A stretch of DNA of 64,000 nt, from assembly GCA_014192425.1 (NCBI GenBank), contig BJHK01000002.1:112147-176146 (forward strand), in the 5' to 3' direction. Position 1 is the first letter of the stretch. Every line of letters begins with the position of its first letter. Positions 7,262-15,756 of the stretch are shown piece by piece. The notes under the pieces are model-generated. The model was not told where the DNA came from, ran no database searches, and saw nothing but the letters and a program-made list of their open reading frames with translations. The translations under genes were made by a program, and so were the position numbers. The stretch is from Planctomycetia bacterium (GTDB taxonomy: Bacteria; Planctomycetota; Planctomycetia; Pirellulales; UBA1268).

Positions 7262-7708
7262 ATGGCCCCATCATCCCCCCTTGCAGCCGCCCGCATCCTC
7301 GCCGCCCGCGTGCTCGGCGGCGCCACGGCCGCCTACGTGGTCGTGCTCGTCTTCGCCACGCACTACCCGAAGCCGGAGCGGTTTCTGCCCTCGGCCGCGA
7401 CGAGCGACAAAATGCTCCATTTCCTCGCCTACGGCCTGCTCGCCGCGCTCGCGGGCGGGGCGGTCGCGGCGGCCGGCAGATGGACGCTCAAGCGGGCGGC
7501 CCTCCTCGCCGTCGGCCTCTTTGTCTTCGCCGCACTCGACGAGGTCACGCAGCCCTTCTTTCCGCCGCGAATGGCCGAGCCACTCGACTGGGTGGCCGAC
7601 TGCGTCGGGATCGTGATCGGGCTCCTCGGCATCGCGCTGGTCGTGATGGTCGCCCGCCGGCTACGGCCGGCCGCCGGTCAGCGCCAGTTGGGCGTCGGCG
7701 CCCGGTAA
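7262..7708 (+). CDS. VanZ-family membrane protein
   Basis: A 148-residue protein with about four membrane segments. It has the VanZ signature [15 protein letters not shown], then [12 protein letters not shown] and [14 protein letters not shown]. The VanZ family is named after the teicoplanin-resistance protein, but most members have no known function. Its last 31 bases overlap the convergent UDP-glucuronate decarboxylase gene. Confidence 0.85.
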   Translation: MAPSSPLAAARILAARVLGGATAAYVVVLVFATHYPKPERFLPSAATSDKMLHFLAYGLLAALAGGAVAAAGRWTLKRAALLAVGLFVFAALDEVTQPFFPPRMAEPLDWVADCVGIVIGLLGIALVVMVARRLRPAAGQRQLGVGAR

Positions 7709-8655
7709 CTGTCGACGTCGATCGAGCGGAACCACGCGATCGTCCGCGCGAGCCCCTCGCGAAGCGGCACCTGCGGCTCCCAGCCGAGCCGCTCCCGGGC
7801 CAGCGAGATGTCGGGGCGGCGGCGCTCGGGGTCATCGGTCGGCAAGGGCCGCTCCACCAGCGGCACCCGCGAACCGGTCAACTCACAGGTCAGTTCGGCG
7901 AGCTCGCGGATCGTAAACTCCCCCGGGTTGCCGATGTTCACCGGGCCCGTGAAATCGTCCGGCGCGTCCATCATCCGGATCATGCCCTCGACGAGGTCGT
8001 CGCGGTAGCAGAAGCTCCGCGTCTGGTTGCCGCTACCGAAGATCGTGATCGGCTCCCCGGCGACCGCCTGGCGGATGAACGTGCTCACCACCCGGCCATC
8101 ATAAGGATGCATCCGCGGGCCGTACGTGTTGAAGATCCGCACGATGCGGACGTTGACGCCGTTGGCCCGGTGGTAGTCCATGAACAGCGTCTCGGCCGCC
8201 CGCTTCCCCTCGTCGTAGCAGGCCCGCGGCCCGATCGGGTTCACCGCCCCGCGGTAGCTCTCCGGCTGCGGATGGACCTCCGGATCGCCGTAGACCTCGC
8301 TCGTGGACGCCTGGAGCACCTTCGCCCGACAGCGCCGGGCCATGCCGAGAACGTTGATCGACCCGATGACGCTCGTCTTCAGGGTCTTGATCGGGTTGAA
8401 CTGGTAATGCCCGGGGGCCGCCGGACAGGCGAGGTTGTAGATCTCGTCCACCTCCAACCAGAGCGGATGGATGATGTCGTGGCGGATGAGCTCGAAGTTG
8501 CCCTGGCCGAGGAGGTGGGCGACGTTCGACTTCTGGCTGGTGTAGAAGTTGTCGACGCAGACGACGTCGTGGCCGGCCGCGACCAGCCGGTCGCAGAGGT
8601 GGCTGCCGAGGAAGCCGGCGCCGCCGGTGACGAGAATCCGCTTCACGGACGCCAT
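7678..8655 (-). CDS. UDP-glucuronate decarboxylase (UDP-xylose synthase), extended SDR
   Basis: A 325-residue enzyme with the NAD-binding [14 protein letters not shown] at residues 10-23, the catalytic Ser in [10 protein letters not shown], and the YxxxK motif in CYDEGKR. Typical UXS blocks are present: [29 protein letters not shown] and [11 protein letters not shown]. It converts UDP-glucuronate to UDP-xylose for extracellular polysaccharide or glycan synthesis. It lies downstream of rpmI by about 100 bases on the same strand, where rplT would be expected. Confidence 0.92.
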   Translation of the reverse strand: MASVKRILVTGGAGFLGSHLCDRLVAAGHDVVCVDNFYTSQKSNVAHLLGQGNFELIRHDIIHPLWLEVDEIYNLACPAAPGHYQFNPIKTLKTSVIGSINVLGMARRCRAKVLQASTSEVYGDPEVHPQPESYRGAVNPIGPRACYDEGKRAAETLFMDYHRANGVNVRIVRIFNTYGPRMHPYDGRVVSTFIRQAVAGEPITIFGSGNQTRSFCYRDDLVEGMIRMMDAPDDFTGPVNIGNPGEFTIRELAELTCELTGSRVPLVERPLPTDDPERRRPDISLARERLGWEPQVPLREGLARTIAWFRSIDVDSYRAPTPNWR

Positions 8656-8757
8656 CGCAGGCCCCCCGGGCCCGGGACGGCCTTCAACGCGGCGGCCACG
8701 CCCCCCGGGTGAGGACGGGCCGCCGAACCGCCGCCCAGCGGACGGTCAGGGGGGCGA

Positions 8758-8961
8758 TCAGTAGGAATACTTGCCGAGGGCCTCGCGGATCTTGCCCACC
8801 TCGGGCGTGGCCAGCACATCGGTGCCGCGCAGATTGCGCTTCCGCTTGCTGGTGAGCCGGACCTGGAGGTGGCTCGTGCCCGCGCGGCGGTGCTTCACCT
8901 TGCCGTTGGCCGTGAGCCGAAAACGCTTCTTCACGCCCTTGTGGGTCTTCTGCTTCGGCAT
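8758..8961 (-). CDS. rpmI: Large ribosomal subunit protein bL35
   Basis: A 67-residue basic protein beginning [14 protein letters not shown] and ending ALGKYSY. It has the bL35 pattern [13 protein letters not shown] and the RKRNLRG segment. AAGGAG lies about seven bases before ATG 8961. It follows infC as usual. bL20 (rplT), normally next, is missing here. Confidence 0.95.
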   Translation of the reverse strand: MPKQKTHKGVKKRFRLTANGKVKHRRAGTSHLQVRLTSKRKRNLRGTDVLATPEVGKIREALGKYSY

Positions 8962-8988
8962 CGTCTGCTCCTTGTCTTTCGGGTCGTC

Positions 8989-9036
8989 GTGCGGGGGGAG
9001 GAACGTGATCGTGTGCGGGGGGAGGAACGTGATCGT
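8989..9036. repeat. 24-bp tandem duplication in the infC-rpmI spacer
   Basis: Two exact copies of gtgcggggggaggaacgtga plus tcgt, followed by a partial third copy (gtgcggg). They lie within the 109-base spacer between infC and rpmI, upstream of the rpmI ribosome-binding site. Being a multiple of three, they keep a short frame open in line with rpmI, but that extension does not resemble bL35. Confidence 0.8.
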
Positions 9037-9070
9037 GTGCGGGACGGGATGCGGCCCGCGTGGCGGTGGG

Positions 9071-9574
9071 TCACTGCTTCGGCGCAACCGTGCAGACGAG
9101 CCGCCGGCCCATCTGCTGCGGCGGCGCTTCGACCTTGCCGACCGGATCGAGGTGCTGGAGGATGCTCGTCATCACGCGGCGGCCTTCGTCGATGTGGGCG
9201 AGTTCGCGGCCGCGGAACACGACCGACACCACCACCTTGTCCTTGTGAAGCAGGAAGCCCTTGGCCTGGTTCACCTTGAACTCGATGTCGTGCTCGCCCG
9301 TCTTGGGACGAAGGCGGATCTCCTTGATCTTCGTATGGTGAACGTGCGTCTTGTGCTGCTTCTTCTTCTGCTGATACTTGAACTTGCCGAAGTCCATGAT
9401 CCGGCAGACGGGCGGCTTCTCGTTGGGTGCCACCTCCACCAGGTCGAGACCAGACTCTCGGGCGAGGGTCAACGCCTGCTCGGTGGGGATGATGCCGAGC
9501 TGGCCCCCTTCCGCTGAGATGACCCGAATCGGAGTGATCCGGATCTGCTCGTTGATACGGTGATTCTTCTCGAT
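9071..9574 (-). CDS. infC: Translation initiation factor IF-3, probable AUC start codon
   Basis: A 167-residue IF-3: N-terminal [16 protein letters not shown], central [18 protein letters not shown]-terminal [17 protein letters not shown] and VFRGRELAH. No ATG, GTG or TTG stands at the homologous start. The codon there is AUC at 9574, with GGAG nine bases upstream. The extra 58 residues from an in-frame ATG at 9748 (Pro/Arg/Ser-rich) do not look like IF-3. Rare start codons in infC are an established feature that lets IF-3 repress its own translation. Start choice is inferred from homology and the SD site. Confidence 0.92.
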   Translation of the reverse strand: MEKNHRINEQIRITPIRVISAEGGQLGIIPTEQALTLARESGLDLVEVAPNEKPPVCRIMDFGKFKYQQKKKQHKTHVHHTKIKEIRLRPKTGEHDIEFKVNQAKGFLLHKDKVVVSVVFRGRELAHIDEGRRVMTSILQHLDPVGKVEAPPQQMGRRLVCTVAPKQ

Positions 9575-9757
9575 GGCTCGCGACTCCGGGCGCCGGCAGG
9601 TCGCCGGCGGCCGGGAAGAATCCGTTGTTCTTCGCTCGTCGGGCCGTCGGCTCCCCGTGTTGTATGCGGCATGCCAGCCGGCACAGAAGCCGGGCGGCAG
9701 GCAGACTCTCGAAAGGGAGATGATCCCAGCAGAAACGGCCAGCGTCAAGGACAGGCA

Positions 9758-11386
9758 TCAGGGAAGGGACGTTTCCCGGGGGAGCCGGGCCTCCCGGTCC
9801 GCAGGGTCGTCCGGCTTCCCGGCAGTTGGCCCGGCCACGACCGCCGGGGACACACACCGCAGGCCCGCGATCAGGTCGGCGTCCGTGCCGCCGAATCGCT
9901 CGGCGAGCGGCTCCTCGACCATGAACGCCGCAGCCGCCCGCTGCCCGAGCGGGTCGGTGATGACGTGATGAATCCAGCGGAACGGGAGGTCTCCCGCCCG
10001 GCCGGCCGACACGACGCGGATCACGCGGACACCGTCGTCTCGGACCGACTCGGCCGCCTCCACGAACTGGCCGAATTGGCTGCCGAGCGCGGCCTCCACG
10101 TCGCGTTGCACCGCGGCGACAGTGGTGGCCGCCGTCGGATCGACCCGCGGCAGCGCCGTGATCGAGCACTGCCCGACGAGTGTCCCACGATCGACCAGCC
10201 GGAATACCGACCCGGCGTCCCCCTCCTCGACCAGCCGCCAGCGGGCATCGTGGACGAGGTCATAGCGGCCCGCCGGGTCGCGGTACCAGATCCTGCCCGG
10301 GCCGCCGCCGGCAGGCCGCGCCGCCCCCCCGAGCCCCGCGGCCACCGCGCCGGCTCCTTCGCTCTGCGTGGCCGGCTGTCCTGTGCCCGGCCGACGCGAC
10401 ACGGAGACCCGCGCCTCGAGTTCGAATCCCGGGGCGACGTGGCTGGCCTGCCGATGCTCGCGGATCGTGGCGGTCCACTGGTCATGAGGCCCGGCAAACT
10501 GCCAGCGCGTCGCCACGTCGCCGACTACCGTTTGCCCCGCCCCCGCCGCGACTGATTCGGTCGGCTCTGCCGACGCGTCCGGCTGGGCATCGACCCTACC
10601 ATCGACATCCGCTGCAAGGGGTGCAGCATCGACCCCCCGCACTGGCACGCTGCCGACCGCCTCGACGACCAGTCTGGTCGGCACGCCGTCGACCGCCCCT
10701 TCGATCGTCCCGCTGATCCGGAGCGTACCCCGGCCAGCGGTGATTTCGGCGATTTCCCCGGCGAGTTCACCCGTCTCGATCGTGTCGATCGCCAGCAACC
10801 CCGCGGCAATGTCGGCCCCGACCTTCCAGGCCATCCCCACAACCGGATTCCCGGCGGGCCGCAACCCGTCGAGCAGCAGCGGGTCGAACGGCACGTCGAG
10901 CAGGTCGGCTTCGTCGCGGGTCAGGGAGGCGTCGGCCAGGTGGGGCGACGGGGCCGTGCCCTGCATCGCCACCTGAACCGTTCGGGCGTCGGGGCCGAGC
11001 AGGCTCCGCGTCGCGACACCGTCGATTTTCAGATCGGCGACGGCGTCGAGATACCGGCGCACAACCAGCGATTTTGCCGGGGAATTCGCCGGTTCCTGGC
11101 CCGAAGATGCCTGTCCTTTGGCCTCCGAAGATGCCTGTCCTTTGGGGGCGGGTTCCTCGACGAAGTCGAACCGGCCCGTCACCGTGATCGGCCGGCGGAC
11201 AGGCTCGGCACCCCGGCCCGCAGGTGCGAAAATCTGCCCCTCCACGTCGAGCGTCTGCCGTACGCGAATCGGCTCCGCACCCACGCCCGACACTGCCCAC
11301 ACCGAAAGACCAACCGCACAAACCCCAGGCACTAAAAGGCAGGCCGGCACAACCAACCGTCGCTTCAAACGCCCCAAGTTTCCCAT
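9758..11386 (-). CDS. Secreted or membrane-anchored hypothetical protein
   Basis: A 542-residue protein. After ATG 11386 it has a basic stretch (RLKRRL) and a hydrophobic segment (VVPACLLVPGVCAVGLSVWAV), giving a signal peptide or anchor. No domain is recognised. Features include a low-complexity PKGQASSEAKGQASSGQ, two Pro/Ala linkers, and a C-terminal region with YDLVHDARWRLVEEGD and FRWIHHVITDPLGQRAAA. The C-terminal third resembles a module that assesses retention of a soluble parameter, but no name can be given. A farther ATG at 11512 is less likely because the signal would then be internal. Confidence 0.7.
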   Translation of the reverse strand: MGNLGRLKRRLVVPACLLVPGVCAVGLSVWAVSGVGAEPIRVRQTLDVEGQIFAPAGRGAEPVRRPITVTGRFDFVEEPAPKGQASSEAKGQASSGQEPANSPAKSLVVRRYLDAVADLKIDGVATRSLLGPDARTVQVAMQGTAPSPHLADASLTRDEADLLDVPFDPLLLDGLRPAGNPVVGMAWKVGADIAAGLLAIDTIETGELAGEIAEITAGRGTLRISGTIEGAVDGVPTRLVVEAVGSVPVRGVDAAPLAADVDGRVDAQPDASAEPTESVAAGAGQTVVGDVATRWQFAGPHDQWTATIREHRQASHVAPGFELEARVSVSRRPGTGQPATQSEGAGAVAAGLGGAARPAGGGPGRIWYRDPAGRYDLVHDARWRLVEEGDAGSVFRLVDRGTLVGQCSITALPRVDPTAATTVAAVQRDVEAALGSQFGQFVEAAESVRDDGVRVIRVVSAGRAGDLPFRWIHHVITDPLGQRAAAAFMVEEPLAERFGGTDADLIAGLRCVSPAVVAGPTAGKPDDPADREARLPRETSLP

Positions 11387-11465
11387 TCTCACCAGCCCCC
11401 TTGGCTTTCGAGACCGAAGGCCATCCCCCAACCAAGGTCCAGTCCCCTGATTCGCGGCCACAACC

Positions 11466-11486
11466 ACCCTCTTCTCAGAGGGTTTT
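11466..11486 (+). terminator. Hairpin with short T-run between divergent genes
   Basis: Stem ACCCTCT/AGAGGGT with a four-base loop, followed by TTT. It lies in the 545-base spacer between the leftward secreted-protein gene and the rightward sigma gene. No rightward gene ends just upstream, so it may instead act in a leader. The rest of the spacer shows no convincing gene; a weak TATAAC -10 candidate lies at about 11754. Confidence 0.3.
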
Positions 11487-11931
11487 CGACAGAACGGCCA
11501 CCCGGCCCCCAACTTGACTCCGGCCCTCGGACACCAAGTGTCTGCTTGGCCTGCGAGTCCGCCACGTTCCCAAAACGGCCCGCGGGCAATGCCCCGCCCG
11601 AGCCGGTCCCACCACCTCGATCGGGCCTCGCAAGTGCAACGCCACCAGAGAGTTGCGGATGGAAGCCGCCTGCCGGGAGGGTGCCGACTAAAACGCCCCG
11701 GAGAAAAACCTTCAAGATTTTCCCGTTCCAGTGAACACTTGGTTTTGGTGTGCGTATAACTCTCGCGTCCTTCGGATTGGTGCGACGGGGGTTATGGATG
11801 ACCCCCAGGGACGTGGCCGGCTTCGGCCGGCGAGTGGTCGCTTCAGGGTGTGGGGTCGAGCCGGAACAAGCCGGTGCGACACGAGTCCTTACGACAGCCT
11901 TCGGCATCGGATGCCGAACAGGAGAAACGTC

Positions 11932-13473
11932 ATGCGTGCCAACGATTCGGGTTCTCTCGTCCATCTGTTCGGTGGTGAGCGTGCCGGGGTTGATCAGGGG
12001 ATTCCGTATCCCCGTCACGCCGACGCGGGCATGGGGTCCGACTGTGGGGCCGCCGGCGAGCCGGCACCGGGCATCGACTCGACGCCCGCCCCCGGCGACG
12101 AGGTGCTCTCCATCGAGGACCTCGCCCGCCGGTTCAACGTCTCCACCAAGACCATCTCGCGCTGGCGGTCGCACGGCCTCGTCGCGCAGCGTTACGTCGT
12201 CGACGGCCGGCGCCGGGTCGGGTTCCTCGCCAGTACCGTCGACCGCTTCATGCACGACAACCCACTGCGGATCGAGCGCGGCGCCAAGTTCAGCCAGCTC
12301 TCGGGAGATGAGCACGACAAGATCATGGGCTGGGCCAAGCGGCTGGCGGTGGCCGGCGCCTGCCCGGCCGACGTCCACCGGCGGATCGCCCAGCGGCTCG
12401 GCCGCAGCGTGGAGACGATCCGCTACACGATCAAGCGGCACGACCAGGAGCATCCCGATGCGGCCGTCTTCCCGGCGGCTGACGGCCGGCTCCGCCCGGA
12501 GAGCTGCGCCCGGATCTACCAGCACCACCTGCGGGGCGAGGCGGTGGACTCGATCGCCCGGCGCTACAACCGCTCCAAGGCGAGCATCTACCGGGTGATC
12601 CTCACACAGCGGGCCGAGCACATCCAGCAGCTGCCGCTCGACTTCATGCCCAACGCCCTGTTCGCGCGCACGAGCGCCGAGAAGGTGGTCAACCAGCCGT
12701 TCCCCGGACTCACCGATGCGAAGCGGGTCCGCCGGCCGACCGGCCTGCCCGCCTACCTCGCCAGCCTGTACGAGGTGCCGCTCCTGACACGCGAGCAGGA
12801 GGTGTGGCTGTTCCGCAAGTTCAACTACCTGAAGTTCAAGGCCAGCAAGCTCCGCGAGCAGCTCGATGCCGAGAACCCGAGCGGCCGGATGATGGACCAC
12901 ATCGAACGGCTCTACGACGAGATCGTCGAGATCAAGAACCGGATCGTGCGAGCCAACCTGCGGCTCGTGGTCTCGATCGCCAAGCGCCGGGTGTCGGCCG
13001 GTGACAGCTTCTTCGACCTGGTCAGCGACGGCAACATGTCACTGATCCGCGCGGTCGAGAAGTTCGATTACGCCCGCGGCAACAAGTTCAGCACCTACGC
13101 GTCGTGGGCGATCATGAAGAATTACGCCCGCACGATCCCCGACGAGCACAAGCGCCGGGATCGGTTCCGGGCCGCCGACATGGAGCTGCTCCATGAGGCC
13201 GCCGACAAGCGGGCCGACGAGTACCAGCAGCGGATCGCCGCCAGCGACCGGCTCCAGCAGGTGGGCAAGTTCCTCGACCGGCTCGACCAGCGGGAGCAGA
13301 CGATCATCATTCGCCGCTACGGGCTCGACCACGAGCACGCGCCGCAGACCCTCAAGGAGGTCGGCTGCGCCCTCGGCGTCACCAAGGAGCGGGTCCGCCA
13401 GATCGAGGCCAAGGCGATCGAGAAGCTCCGCGAGGCCGCGGCGGCCGAGGCGATGCTCCCCGAGCTCGAGTGA
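11932..13473 (+). CDS. Sigma-70 family RNA polymerase sigma factor with HTH-rich N-terminal extension
   Basis: A 513-residue factor starting at ATG 11932 with AGGAG seven bases upstream. Residues about 59-105 form a MerR/excisionase-like HTH (EDLARRFNVSTKTISRWRSHG). Two more helix-turn-helix stretches follow (HRRIAQRLGRSVETIRY and VDSIARRYNRSKASIYRV). From about residue 280 come sigma regions 1.2-2.4 (NRIVRANLRLVVSIAKRR, FDYARGNKFSTYASWAI) and at about 471 region 4.2 (GVTKERVRQIEAKAIEKLR). Region 3 is very short. It probably directs a group-2-like regulon. The N-terminus, in place of region 1.1, suggests extra DNA contacts or auto-regulation. Confidence 0.9.
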   Translation: MRANDSGSLVHLFGGERAGVDQGIPYPRHADAGMGSDCGAAGEPAPGIDSTPAPGDEVLSIEDLARRFNVSTKTISRWRSHGLVAQRYVVDGRRRVGFLASTVDRFMHDNPLRIERGAKFSQLSGDEHDKIMGWAKRLAVAGACPADVHRRIAQRLGRSVETIRYTIKRHDQEHPDAAVFPAADGRLRPESCARIYQHHLRGEAVDSIARRYNRSKASIYRVILTQRAEHIQQLPLDFMPNALFARTSAEKVVNQPFPGLTDAKRVRRPTGLPAYLASLYEVPLLTREQEVWLFRKFNYLKFKASKLREQLDAENPSGRMMDHIERLYDEIVEIKNRIVRANLRLVVSIAKRRVSAGDSFFDLVSDGNMSLIRAVEKFDYARGNKFSTYASWAIMKNYARTIPDEHKRRDRFRAADMELLHEAADKRADEYQQRIAASDRLQQVGKFLDRLDQREQTIIIRRYGLDHEHAPQTLKEVGCALGVTKERVRQIEAKAIEKLREAAAAEAMLPELE

Positions 13474-13514
13474 GCGGGGAGCGGCCGGCCGCCGCCTGCC
13501 AGGCGACTGGTCCC

Positions 13515-13582
13515 GCGGCGCGATTCGCCCCGCGGCGCGATTCGCCCCGCGGCGCGATTCGCCCCGCGGCGTGATTCGCCCC
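13515..13582. repeat. 17-bp tandem repeat, four copies
   Basis: Unit gcggcgcgattcgcccc repeated four times, the last copy with one change (gtgatt). It lies just downstream of the sigma-factor gene and abuts the MITE-like element. Confidence 0.9.
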
Positions 13583-13589
13583 GCGGCTC

Positions 13590-13730
13590 AGGCTCTGTCT
13601 GAAAACGTTGCTCGGCAGTTCTTCGTTGACTTCGCCAGCCGTATCGCCTTGATACGGCTTGGCTCAGCCGCCTCGATCCGCTCAAAAATCCGCGCCGCAG
13701 CCAATCCCGCCCAGTTTTCAGACAGAACCT
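13590..13730. mobile_element. MITE-like element with 17-bp terminal inverted repeats
   Basis: The ends are aggctctgtctgaaaac (13590-13606) and gttttcagacagaacct (13714-13730), complementary with one mismatch. The 141-bp interior has no frame of its own but contains gccgtatcgccttgatacggc, a nested hairpin. This is the look of a non-autonomous derivative of an insertion sequence. No clear target-site duplication is visible. Its right end supplies part of the stop codon of the neighbouring leftward gene. Confidence 0.65.
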
Positions 13731-14496
13731 AGCGGGTGCGGCTGTCGCGCCGGGCCTGCGACCGCTGGCCACGGGCCAGCATGTGGCCGCCGCGGCGGGT
13801 GGTCTGGCCGTCGAACTTGAGCCGGGCCACCGTCGCCGCCGCCCGCGCCTTGCGCTGCTTGGCCACGTCGAAGCCGATGAGCTGACCCGTGCCCTGAGCG
13901 GCGAGCTTCTTCCCCGACGCCACCTTGGCGGGCTTGACGAGCGTGCGGCCTGCCGACTTCTTCCGGCCCGCGGCAGCGGCCGGCACGACCGGTGTTGGCG
14001 CGGACTTCGCCGGCTTCAGCGTTGCCGGCTTCAGCGCCGGCTTCAGAGCCGCCGGCTTCTTGGCCAGCGCCGCGGCCGTCTGCGTCATCTCCGCCCGCAG
14101 CCCGGCCCGTGCCGAGCGATGCGTCGCCTGCCGGGCGGCCTTGCCAGTGGCCCGCGCGGCGACACCCTTGACCGTGGCCGCGACCGTGCCGCCGAACTCC
14201 GCAAGCCGGGCCTCGAGCCGGGCCACGGCGCCGCGGAAGAGTTCGTGCTTCTCCCGGCTGCGGGCGTTGGCCGCGCCGCGGTCCTTCGTCCGCTTGTTCG
14301 AACGGCTCTGCGACTCGTGCAGGCCGCGCCACTTGTCGCTGAGTTCGCGGGTCTGCTTGATGAGTTTCTGCACCTCCTGCTGCGTCGCCTTGGCGAGCGC
14401 CGACCCGGTCGTGGCCTCGAGCACCCCGCGCTCGGCGGAGGTGAGCAGGCCGCGCAGGGCGGCGATCGGGCTGGTGGGACGGGAGGACGAGGCCAT
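13729..14496 (-). CDS. Basic Ala/Lys-rich protein of unknown function
   Basis: A 255-residue protein. Residues 1-95 are helical and charged (ATQQEVQKLIKQTRELSDKW, then SNKRTKDRG). The middle is Lys/Pro/Ala-rich (KKPAALKPALKPATLKPAK), like histone-H1-type tails, and the end is Arg-rich. A nucleic-acid-associated or ribosome-associated protein is plausible, but no family is recognised. The stop codon (13729-13731) straddles the MITE-like element boundary, so the C-terminus may have been trimmed by its insertion. Confidence 0.7.
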   Translation of the reverse strand: MASSSRPTSPIAALRGLLTSAERGVLEATTGSALAKATQQEVQKLIKQTRELSDKWRGLHESQSRSNKRTKDRGAANARSREKHELFRGAVARLEARLAEFGGTVAATVKGVAARATGKAARQATHRSARAGLRAEMTQTAAALAKKPAALKPALKPATLKPAKSAPTPVVPAAAAGRKKSAGRTLVKPAKVASGKKLAAQGTGQLIGFDVAKQRKARAAATVARLKFDGQTTRRGGHMLARGQRSQARRDSRTR

Positions 14497-14599
14497 GAGT
14501 CGAGTTCCTTGTCAGGTGCGAAATGAGTGCGATGCCACGTGGCACGCCCAAGAATAGCAGACGGAGGCCGGCTGAGGCGGCGCGGCCGGCGGCGCGGCC

Positions 14600-15664
14600 T
14601 CAGCCGGCCCGCACGGCCTCGACGACGTGGTAGGTCTTGACCTCCTCGCGGGCCACGCCGGTCCACATCCGCGGCAGGTGCTCGAGGTACCACGTGGGCT
14701 GCTTGGTGACGACCAGCAGCGTCCCTCCCGGCGCCAGGGCCATCCGCGCCGCCTCGACGAACAGCTCCGCGAGCCGGAACTCGGAGTAGTAGGGGGGGTT
14801 GGTGAGGGCCAGGTCCCAGGTACCCGGCTCCGGCACCCGCCCCTCGGCCTCGAGGGCCACGCTCAGGTTGCCGAGGCCGTTGACCGTGGCCCCGTGCCGC
14901 GTGCACTCCACGGCCCGGGCGGACGAGTCGAGGGCATGAACCCGCAGCGACGGGTCGCGGGCCGCGATCCCGATCGCCACGCAGCCCGAGCCGCAGCCGA
15001 TGTCGAGGACCCGCGTTTCCGGGGCCACATCCACGGCATTGAGCAGGTGGCGGGCACCGGGATCGATCCGCCGATGGGCAAAGACGCCAGGACGGCTGCG
15101 GGCGTGGAGCAGCCGTTCGCGGTCACGAAACACGAAGTCACAGCTGAAATCGCGGACCCGGGCGGGCTCCCGCGTCTTCTCCACGACGTAGGCCACCGTG
15201 GCCGGCCGCGCTCCCTCGGCAGGCCGGACGCTGACCGTCTCACCGGTGGCGGCGAGCTGCTCGCGCAGCCACTTGTCGCGCGGGTTGTCGATCGCCGTCA
15301 CCAGCCTGCCGCCGATCGCGAGCTGCAGGAACGCCGCCTGGAGAAGGTCGCGGGAGAGCTCCGCCTCGCCTGCCTTTGCCAACGGCACGACGGCCAGGTC
15401 GTAGGGCCCCGGCGGCATGTCGGCGACGCAGGCCACGGCGAGGTTCGCCGGCGACGGCGCCCAGGCGGCCTCTGCAGCCGCGCAGGCGGCCCGATCGAGG
15501 AACCAGGCGCTGACCGCCGCCGCGGGCCGCTCGACGGCCAGCGCATGGGCGGCCTGACCGCGGCCGACGGTCGTGCAGACGATCCGTTCGCCCGGCAGCG
15601 TCCGGGCGACGGCAAGGGCATGGGCTTCGGCGGGGCGGGGGGGGAGGAGGGCGGGTTCGGTCAT
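14600..15664 (-). CDS. RsmC-like class I SAM-dependent methyltransferase
   Basis: A 354-residue, two-domain protein as in RsmC/RlmG. The N-terminal pseudo-methyltransferase half lacks a glycine motif. The C-terminal half has LDIGCGSGCVAIGIAARDP for SAM, the catalytic-type NPPYYSEF loop, and PGGTLLVVTKQPTWY. RsmC-type enzymes methylate the N2 of a guanine in 16S or 23S rRNA; the exact target cannot be told. ATG 15664 gives the usual family length. Confidence 0.8.
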   Translation of the reverse strand: MTEPALLPPRPAEAHALAVARTLPGERIVCTTVGRGQAAHALAVERPAAAVSAWFLDRAACAAAEAAWAPSPANLAVACVADMPPGPYDLAVVPLAKAGEAELSRDLLQAAFLQLAIGGRLVTAIDNPRDKWLREQLAATGETVSVRPAEGARPATVAYVVEKTREPARVRDFSCDFVFRDRERLLHARSRPGVFAHRRIDPGARHLLNAVDVAPETRVLDIGCGSGCVAIGIAARDPSLRVHALDSSARAVECTRHGATVNGLGNLSVALEAEGRVPEPGTWDLALTNPPYYSEFRLAELFVEAARMALAPGGTLLVVTKQPTWYLEHLPRMWTGVAREEVKTYHVVEAVRAG

Positions 15665-15756
15665 CGTCGCCCGAGCATACACCCTGCCCAGGAGTCCCGC
15701 TGCCGATCGGGCCGCGTGCCGACGCGGTCCGGCCGGTGCGCCGGCCGGTGCGCCGG

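Noticed and set aside
10417-10435. A T-loop-like gagttcgaatcccggggc that suggested a tRNA
   Set aside because: No acceptor, D or anticodon arms can be formed around it, and it lies within the open secreted-protein gene.
11731-11931. N-terminal extension of the sigma factor from an upstream ATG
   Set aside because: The extension looks like untranslated sequence, and AGGAG lies properly spaced before ATG 11932.
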